Positions 59,106 through 64,000 of a stretch of 64,000 bases of DNA are shown in pieces. The notes under the pieces were generated by a model that did no database searches, was not told the origin of the DNA, and saw nothing but the letters and a program-made list of their open reading frames with translations. Source of the DNA: Sulfurimicrobium sp963779055 (GTDB lineage Bacteria > Pseudomonadota > Gammaproteobacteria > Burkholderiales > Sulfuricellaceae); the NCBI GenBank assembly GCA_963779055.1, contig CAVZWN010000001.1, positions 1 through 64,000 of the forward strand, read 5' to 3'. Every line of letters begins with the position of its first letter. Position 1 is the stretch's first letter. The translations under genes were made by a program, and so were the position numbers.

Positions 59106-59966
59106 CTATTGAATTCTGTTCCGTGATGCAAGCCCGTGGCTTCCAGAGGGCGCGCTAAAAAACTCGAGCAACAAAAAGGCTTCCAGCCCCGCGTTGTCTT
59201 CAGTGCGTGCAGACATGACGATCGTGCGGCCAAGGCGCTGCGATTCCCAATTGAAATCGCCTTTGTAATAGCGGCGGATCAGCTCGATCATGCTGCGCAC
59301 GGTTGCACGCTCCACATCGCCACCGGGCCCGGCGTCCACTTCGATCCATTCACGCCGGGAATTGCTTGAGTTCGCTGTCCAGCCGCGAAATGAAAATTTC
59401 GCTGTCCGGACACCCATGCTGGTAATTTCAAACACGCCGTTCGTGCCCTGCGGCTGGAGGTTACGCCTGATGTTCGCCATCCGGGCTTCATCAGCCGAAG
59501 GCCCTCGTTCAAGTGCCGTTGCTTCTGCGTTTGCGCGTGCGGCAGATTGTTCTGCGGCAAGGCGGCGCGTCCTGGCAGCATTGACGTAGGACATCATATC
59601 GGTGGGCGGGGGAGCGGCCATGGAAGGTTCTGGACCGGGGCTTGGTGCAGGTTCTGGCATCGTGGGAGCGCTTTCCGCCACGCGGGCGCGGGTTGGCACA
59701 TCCGTGCGGGATTTGCTTCTGGGCTTGCTTTTCCTGGGAGGCGCCTTGGGCTGAATGTCAGGGGTTTTTTTCTCTGACGCGGCTTCAGGCAATTCCACGA
59801 AGCTTGCTTGTATGGGTGCAGGCGCGGATACCTCGCCTTCGGGAGAACTCAGGAATGCGCCAAATTTCCAGACGATCACCAGCCAGAGGATTGTCGCCAG
59901 CGGTATTGGCCACCACAGACGGATTTCCCTGGAAGGTAAAACGGACAGGCTTGCCGCCTCACTCAT
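59106..59966 (-). CDS. TonB-like periplasm-spanning energy transducer
   Basis: A 286-residue protein with one N-terminal helix (about 17-36, WWPIPLATILWLVIVWKFG), a Pro/Lys/Arg-rich spacer (about 60-115) and an Ala-rich helical stretch. The C-terminal globular part (about 165-286) does not show the classical TonB signature, so I infer TonB-like function from topology and its position after exbB and exbD. The start overlaps the exbD stop by eight bases. The extreme C-terminus (SAPSGSHGLASRNRIQ) looks unlike a folded end, and I cannot tell whether that is real. Confidence 0.72.
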   Translation of the reverse strand: MSEAASLSVLPSREIRLWWPIPLATILWLVIVWKFGAFLSSPEGEVSAPAPIQASFVELPEAASEKKTPDIQPKAPPRKSKPRSKSRTDVPTRARVAESAPTMPEPAPSPGPEPSMAAPPPTDMMSYVNAARTRRLAAEQSAARANAEATALERGPSADEARMANIRRNLQPQGTNGVFEITSMGVRTAKFSFRGWTANSSNSRREWIEVDAGPGGDVERATVRSMIELIRRYYKGDFNWESQRLGRTIVMSARTEDNAGLEAFLLLEFFSAPSGSHGLASRNRIQ

Positions 59967-60360
59967 GTTTTACCGCAATCAGAAAATTCCGGGCACCGGC
60001 TGCGCGCGCCTGCAACATGGCCTGCACCACGATGCCCTGCGGTGCGGCGTTATCCGCCGAGACGATGACGCTGGTCTGCGCCTCATTCAGCAGCGGCGCG
60101 AGCGTGGCTGCCAGGGTTTGCAGCGTCACCGGGGTCCGGTTGATCAGGATTTGGCTGTCGGCGGTCAGGGTCAGGGTGACCGGCGTATCCGTCTTGAGTT
60201 TTTCGGCTTTACCCTGGGGCAGATTCACCTGCAGCGAATCGAGATTCTGCATCGCCAGCGAGGACAGCATGAAGGTCGCCAGCAGGAAAAACATCACGTC
60301 GATCATCGGGATGATTTCGATGCGCCCCTTGCGGGACGCCCTGGATTTACGCAGCTTCAT
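59959..60360 (-). CDS. exbD: ExbD/TolR-type proton-channel subunit
   Basis: A 133-residue biopolymer-transport protein: basic N-terminus (MKLRKSRASRKGRIEIIPMID), one helix with the conserved Asp of the proton path (MIDVMFFLLATFML), and a periplasmic domain. ATG at 60360 has a GGGTGAG site; an upstream GTG is possible. It overlaps the corrected end of exbB by 14 bases. Confidence 0.9.
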   Translation of the reverse strand: MKLRKSRASRKGRIEIIPMIDVMFFLLATFMLSSLAMQNLDSLQVNLPQGKAEKLKTDTPVTLTLTADSQILINRTPVTLQTLAATLAPLLNEAQTSVIVSADNAAPQGIVVQAMLQARAAGARNFLIAVKHE

Positions 60361-60995
60361 GGGTCTCACCCTGCTGATCGAGGCGGATGTGATCGATCAG
60401 GCGCGTGCCGAGGCGTTCCATTTCGTCCATCGTCTGGGATTGCACGCGGGAGAAGTAGTTGAACCCGAACAGGGCGACCAGCGCGATCAGCAGGCCGACT
60501 GCTGTTGCAATCAGCGCCTGGGCCACGCCTCCCGTCACTCCGGTGGGGTTCACGATTCCGCTGCCGCCGATGATCTTGAAGGCATCCATCATGCCGCCGA
60601 TGGTTCCCATCAGACCGAGCAGGGGAGCGGCCGTGACGATGGTTTCCAGCACCCACAACCTGCGAGCAAGGGAGGTTTCGATCAGCTGGGCTTCGTCCGC
60701 CGCGCGGGATTCGGTCCACCATGCGGGATGGCTGCCGATTGGCGATGACCACCTCGAAAAAGCGCCTGAAATAATGGCGCTCATGCAGGCCGTAGAGCCT
60801 TTTCTCCAGCTCATCCCAGGCGAAGCCGTAGGTTTCGACCAGCCTGAGCAGGTTGAGCGGCAGGCGGGCATAACGCCAGTAGATGAACGCCTTCTCCAGC
60901 ATGATGGCCAGGGCGAGAATTGCCAGTAAGGACAGGGGCAGGATAATCATCCCGCCGAGTTTTATGGCGATCCAGGTTTCATGTAGGTCTTGCAT
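60347..60995 (-). CDS. exbB: ExbB/MotA/TolQ-type proton-channel subunit, frameshifted as sequenced
   Basis: With one base removed from the GGG run at 60725-60727 the gene gives 215 residues, the length of ExbB. Helix 1 is in MIILPLSLLAILALAIMLEK. Helices 2 and 3 are in ETIVTAAPLLGLMGTIGGMM and VAQALIATAVGLLIALVALF, with the conserved pore residues of the MotA/ExbB fold. The corrected join reads ANRQPSAWWTESRAADEA. As sequenced, the two halves are in different frames. ATG at 60995 with GGAGAG upstream is the start. It heads the exbB-exbD-TonB-like operon. Confidence 0.85.
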
Positions 60996-61018
60996 ACTGC
61001 TCTCCAAATGTCTCTTTA

Positions 61019-61645
61019 TCAGATGTTTGTACTGCTTGAACGCACGTCGCCGATGCCACGCAGAAAAATGGGAAATACCAGTTTCCCCTCGGCAAGCATT
61101 GATTTTCGTACTTCGATGATGGACACCCGCATCACCAGGCCCTGAATGATGCCAGTGAACATGACGGCGGCGCCATGCTCGTCCAGGTCCGGGCGAACCA
61201 GATTTTGCGCCTTGGCCTGAGCAAGAAGACCGGTCACTTTGGCCTCATAATCCGTCAGGATGCTGCGAATCAGTTCCTTGATCCTGGGGTTCTTCTTCAG
61301 GAGCTGGTCAGTAAACACCAGCTTCGGAATGGCCGGCACCTTGTCGACAAAAGCCAGGTGAGCAAAAAACATCTTTTCCAGGGAATCGAGCGGGTCCTTG
61401 CCCTGATCTGCCGCCATATCCAGCACGCTCATCAGGCGGCCGCGTACCCAATGGATGACGCCCAGCCAGATCATGTCCTTGGTGGGAAAATGACGGAAAA
61501 TCGCGCCCTGGGTGATGCCTACCGCATCCGCCATATCCTGCGTGGTCACGTTATCCACCCCCTGTTCGCCAGCAAGATCCACCGCGGCCCGGATGATTTC
61601 CTCCTGGCGCTCTTCCGCCGATAGCCGTTGCCTGTGTTCGCTCAT
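61019..61645 (-). CDS. TetR/AcrR-family transcriptional regulator
   Basis: A 208-residue repressor-type protein. The helix-turn-helix is about 12-55: EEIIRAAVDLAGEQGVDNVT then MADAVGITQGAIFRHFPTKD. The C-terminal ligand domain is unassigned. The ATG at 61645 follows an AAGGA site; an ATG nine codons upstream is weaker. It lies 41 bases past the second TetR gene and 23 bases before the exbB start, so it may belong to the same transcript as either. Confidence 0.88.
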   Translation of the reverse strand: MSEHRQRLSAEERQEEIIRAAVDLAGEQGVDNVTTQDMADAVGITQGAIFRHFPTKDMIWLGVIHWVRGRLMSVLDMAADQGKDPLDSLEKMFFAHLAFVDKVPAIPKLVFTDQLLKKNPRIKELIRSILTDYEAKVTGLLAQAKAQNLVRPDLDEHGAAVMFTGIIQGLVMRVSIIEVRKSMLAEGKLVFPIFLRGIGDVRSSSTNI

Positions 61646-61686
61646 TTTCTGCTTTCCTTGATCAATATTCATTGTGCTTAAAATTT

Positions 61687-62271
61687 TCAGGCACGGAGGC
61701 CATTCAGGTATTGCTGCCAGACCTTGCGCCCTTCCTGCAGCAGGACTTCAGCCTCTCCCCATGCAATTGCCCGCATCGCCAGCCCCTGTGTCAGATAGGT
61801 AAACAGTTTTGCAGCCGCCATCGGGTCAAGGCCGGGCCGGACCGCTTCATCCCTGCGCGCCAGGCTGAGCAAAAGCGCCAGGTTGGCTTCGTAATCTTCC
61901 AGCAATTTGCCGATCCGGCGGCGCAGCGCCGTGCCGCTTCCGGGTATCGAGATCGCTTCCAGCAGCAGTGGCGGCAGCGATGGATGCGAAACCAGAAACG
62001 CAACATGCAGTTGAAAGATATCTTCCAGCACTTCCAGCGGCGGCTTGCTGCGCAGCGCCGCATGTTCAACCTGCGCCATCAGGTGATGCGCGGTCCACTG
62101 GAAAATGCCTGAGGAAAGCGATTCGCAATCCGGGAATATCCGCCTCACTTCATCCTCGCTGATTCCGCTGCGCAGGGCCAGCGCTTGTGCGCCGATCTGA
62201 TCGAGGCGTTTCCCTTTTGCCAGCGCAATTGCGGCTGCGATGATTTTTTCCCTGCTTTCGGTTTCTCCCAT
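61687..62271 (-). CDS. TetR-like transcriptional regulator (divergent)
   Basis: A 194-residue protein with a TetR-type N-terminus (REKIIAAAIALAKGKRLDQIGAQALALRSGISEDEVRRIFPD), a weaker helix-turn-helix than its neighbour. The C-terminal domain is all-helical, with KLFTYLTQGLAMRAIAWGE similar to the neighbour's MFTGIIQGLVMRVSIIEV, so the two genes look like an old duplication. GAGGAGG lies upstream of the ATG at 62271. It starts 32 bases inside the region where the patatin gene ends. Confidence 0.82.
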   Translation of the reverse strand: MGETESREKIIAAAIALAKGKRLDQIGAQALALRSGISEDEVRRIFPDCESLSSGIFQWTAHHLMAQVEHAALRSKPPLEVLEDIFQLHVAFLVSHPSLPPLLLEAISIPGSGTALRRRIGKLLEDYEANLALLLSLARRDEAVRPGLDPMAAAKLFTYLTQGLAMRAIAWGEAEVLLQEGRKVWQQYLNGLRA

Positions 62272-62302
62272 GGCTGAGTGCCTCCTCGCGGTAGCCCGTT
62301 CG

Positions 62303-63718
62303 TCAGTTGCGCTGCAAGTCATTCAGCAGCCTTTGATAATCGGCCGATTCATTGATCAACACGGGTCCCAGCGCGCGCAGCTGATCCACGGTTTCTGCGG
62401 GCAAGGTGTACGAAGTCGGAATCCCGCGAAAGAAATTACGCTCGGCGGGGTCCCTGATCGCATCGAATGTTACTTCGACCAGATAAAAATCAAATCCTGT
62501 TTTCACCCCATCGGCTTGCTGATCCTCGTTCTGCTCGCGCATCTGCCTGGCCCAGCCTTCAAAATTTGCCTTGAGAAGTTCGGTAGTTTCGAATGAATAG
62601 CGGTTGATCGGGATGTCCTTGATGGCCCTGAATACCTGGGTGACTGTCGGCACTTCTTCGCTGCGGTCCAGGGACAGGTCCGGGGCCGTCTCGGCGTTGA
62701 CGATAATCAGCACCGCCCGGTTAAACCGGCCAAGGCGCATGGCGCGGGTGAGGTTCAGCGGGCCGTCGCCGGGGGCCACCCGGTCCAGCATCCCGCGCAG
62801 GCCGATATTGTCGGTGATGCCGCCGTCCAGCAGATGCAGATATGGCCTTGATCCGGAGTCGAGATAAGAGTTTACCTCGGCAGCCTTGTATATCTGTCTC
62901 GATGTTGCTCCGTGGGTTTTTCCACCAACTTGCTCCGGCCCGTGGTAATCGCATTTGCCGCCGTAGTTCCTGACGGTCAGCGGGCTGAACAGGATGGGCA
63001 CGGCGCTCGAAGCTGCCACCGCACGTGCCAGCGGAAACGAGGAAAGATCGGAGCAAAGCAGGTCGAACTGATCCTGGGTGAATTCAAAGCGCGTACCCAG
63101 CGACATATCGCTGGCGTTGATCATCACGAAAGGCCGCCGCCCCTGTTTGACCAGATCGCCATAACTGCCATGATGAAAAATCTCCTCGTCAAGATATTCG
63201 GCTACCAGGTCTATCCTGCCGAATTTTGGCGACGAGGCGCGCACCAGATTGACCGGCGCAAGCATCTTGCGGGTGAGTTCGCCCTGAACATCGCGTTTCA
63301 GAAACTGGCGCTCGAAGTCGCTGAAAATCCGATCCCCGTAGAGGGCATAGTAGGCGGAAGTAAAACTGCCGCCGGACACGGAAGAAATGATGTCGACTTC
63401 ATCGAGCAGGCGCTGCCGCTTTTCTTCACGGATGATTTCCGTGTGGGCGAGGTGCTCCAGCACGCCATAAGCCAGGGCAGCAGCGCGGGTGCCGCCTCCC
63501 GAGAAGGTGACAACCACCAGCATGTGGTCCGAATTATCCGGGCTGGCGAGGTTGGTGAAACGATAGCCATAGGCCGGGTCATGCCGGGCCAGCGGCTGAT
63601 TCGGCGGGTAATGCGCGCAGCCCGCAAACAACAGGGCGACGGACAGCAGCAGCCATGGCCGGAAACCCGGCCTGTGTCCTGCCATTCCGGCAGCTTGTCT
63701 CCTCGGCCCGGCTCGCAT
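62303..63718 (-). CDS. Patatin-like phospholipase lipoprotein
   Basis: A 471-residue protein with a lipoprotein signal (SVALLFAGC, lipobox). The patatin fold shows the oxyanion loop TFSGGGTRAAALAYG, the nucleophile motif SSVSGGSFTSAYY (GxSxG variant VSGGS with catalytic Ser) and the Asp motif LLDGGITDNIGLRGM (DGG). It should hydrolyse phospholipids or other acyl esters at the envelope. The ATG at 63718 is chosen, five bases after the transaldolase stop; the ATG at 63685 would also give a lipoprotein. Confidence 0.88.
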   Translation of the reverse strand: MRAGPRRQAAGMAGHRPGFRPWLLLSVALLFAGCAHYPPNQPLARHDPAYGYRFTNLASPDNSDHMLVVVTFSGGGTRAAALAYGVLEHLAHTEIIREEKRQRLLDEVDIISSVSGGSFTSAYYALYGDRIFSDFERQFLKRDVQGELTRKMLAPVNLVRASSPKFGRIDLVAEYLDEEIFHHGSYGDLVKQGRRPFVMINASDMSLGTRFEFTQDQFDLLCSDLSSFPLARAVAASSAVPILFSPLTVRNYGGKCDYHGPEQVGGKTHGATSRQIYKAAEVNSYLDSGSRPYLHLLDGGITDNIGLRGMLDRVAPGDGPLNLTRAMRLGRFNRAVLIIVNAETAPDLSLDRSEEVPTVTQVFRAIKDIPINRYSFETTELLKANFEGWARQMREQNEDQQADGVKTGFDFYLVEVTFDAIRDPAERNFFRGIPTSYTLPAETVDQLRALGPVLINESADYQRLLNDLQRN

Positions 63719-63722
63719 TTTC

Positions 63723-64000
63723 TCAACCCGGAAGCGTGGCACGCCGCTGTTCGAGCGCAGCCAGCAGCTTGTCGAACGGGGCGATGAATTTTTTCACTCC
63801 ATCGGCCTCAAGCTCGTCGCTCACCTGTTCGAGGTTGATGCCCAGGCTTGCAAGTTGTGCCGGCAGCTCACGCGCCGCTTCCAGGCCTTCTTCCAGGCGC
63901 GGTGCCGGGTGGCCGTGGTCGCGGTATGCCGCCAGTGTATCGGGCGGCAGCGTATTGACCGTGTCCGGACCAATCAGCGCCTCAACATACTTCACATCGC
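63723..64000 (-). CDS. tal: Transaldolase, C-terminal part (runs off the window)
   Basis: The last 92 codons of a transaldolase. The stretch DVKYVEALIGPDTVNTLPPDTL is the family's substrate-side motif near the C-terminus. The helical end (QVSDELEADGVKKFIAPFDKLLAAL) is normal, and no stop or frame problem is seen. The enzyme belongs to the pentose phosphate pathway. The N-terminal part with the Schiff-base Lys lies beyond the window edge. Confidence 0.92.
   Translation of the reverse strand, partial: DVKYVEALIGPDTVNTLPPDTLAAYRDHGHPAPRLEEGLEAARELPAQLASLGINLEQVSDELEADGVKKFIAPFDKLLAALEQRRATLPG

Overview
The window reads as one contiguous chromosomal segment of a GC-rich betaproteobacterium. The evidence is the block queA-tgt-yajC-secD-secF, the pcnB-folK-deoxynucleoside kinase-panB-panC block, a canonical OxyR, and a flavocytochrome-c-sulfide-dehydrogenase-like flavoprotein. 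The last hints at a sulfur oxidiser, such as a Sulfuricella-like member of the Nitrosomonadales, but that assignment is inference. There is no phage, insertion sequence, integrase or CRISPR array.

Layout. 1-6.9 kb: a type I secretion operon for a LapA-like surface adhesin (TolC-like porin with an extra C-terminal domain, ABC exporter, HlyD-type adaptor, LuxR-type regulator, start of the adhesin). 7.1-9.9 kb: rubredoxin reductase, rubredoxin, oxyR, a YjfB-like small protein. 10-13 kb: a DUF2339/DUF3999 pair. 13.2-18.8 kb: Sec accessory and queuosine genes. 18.8-24.9 kb: small membrane and hypothetical proteins, a CLC transporter, a DUF389 protein, tRNA-Leu(CAA), panD, and a cold-shock/DUF3465 fusion. 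25-44.2 kb: a large aryl-polyene (xanthomonadin-like) pigment locus. 44.2-50.4 kb: a lipoprotein, a UbiE-like methyltransferase, pantothenate genes, folK and pcnB. 50.6-53 kb: a PAS-GGDEF-EAL sensor. 53-56.2 kb: a BtuCD-like ABC transporter, a HAD phosphatase and a CbiM-like membrane protein. 56.2-61 kb: a small ORF behind a sigma-54 promoter, a DUF411-like protein, the FCSD-like flavoprotein with an ankyrin protein, and ExbB-ExbD-TonB-like genes. 61-64 kb: two TetR regulators, a patatin lipoprotein and the end of transaldolase.

The most interesting system is the pigment locus. A chorismatase (XanB2-like) can make hydroxybenzoate, an AMP-ligase and an ACP can prime it, and a ketosynthase, chain-length factor, ketoreductase and two hot-dog dehydratases can build a polyene. 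Acyltransferases, a glycosyltransferase, a LolA-like carrier and an MMPL exporter can attach and move it. A flavin-dependent halogenase-like protein (WxWxIP motif) is joined by an ATGA overlap to a cation/proton antiporter gene. A cobalamin-type radical SAM protein, a polysaccharide deacetylase and two methyltransferases lie alongside. The expected product is a halogenated aryl polyene lipid.

Two further patterns cut across the window. Several families of palindromic repeats sit inside operons, just upstream of ribosome-binding sites. Six genes (LuxR, queA, ketosynthase, antiporter and exbB with one extra base each; LuxR also lacks one base) are each restored to full length by single-base corrections. 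That looks more like residual sequence error than decay, and one of the insertions falsely fuses two ketosynthase-type genes.
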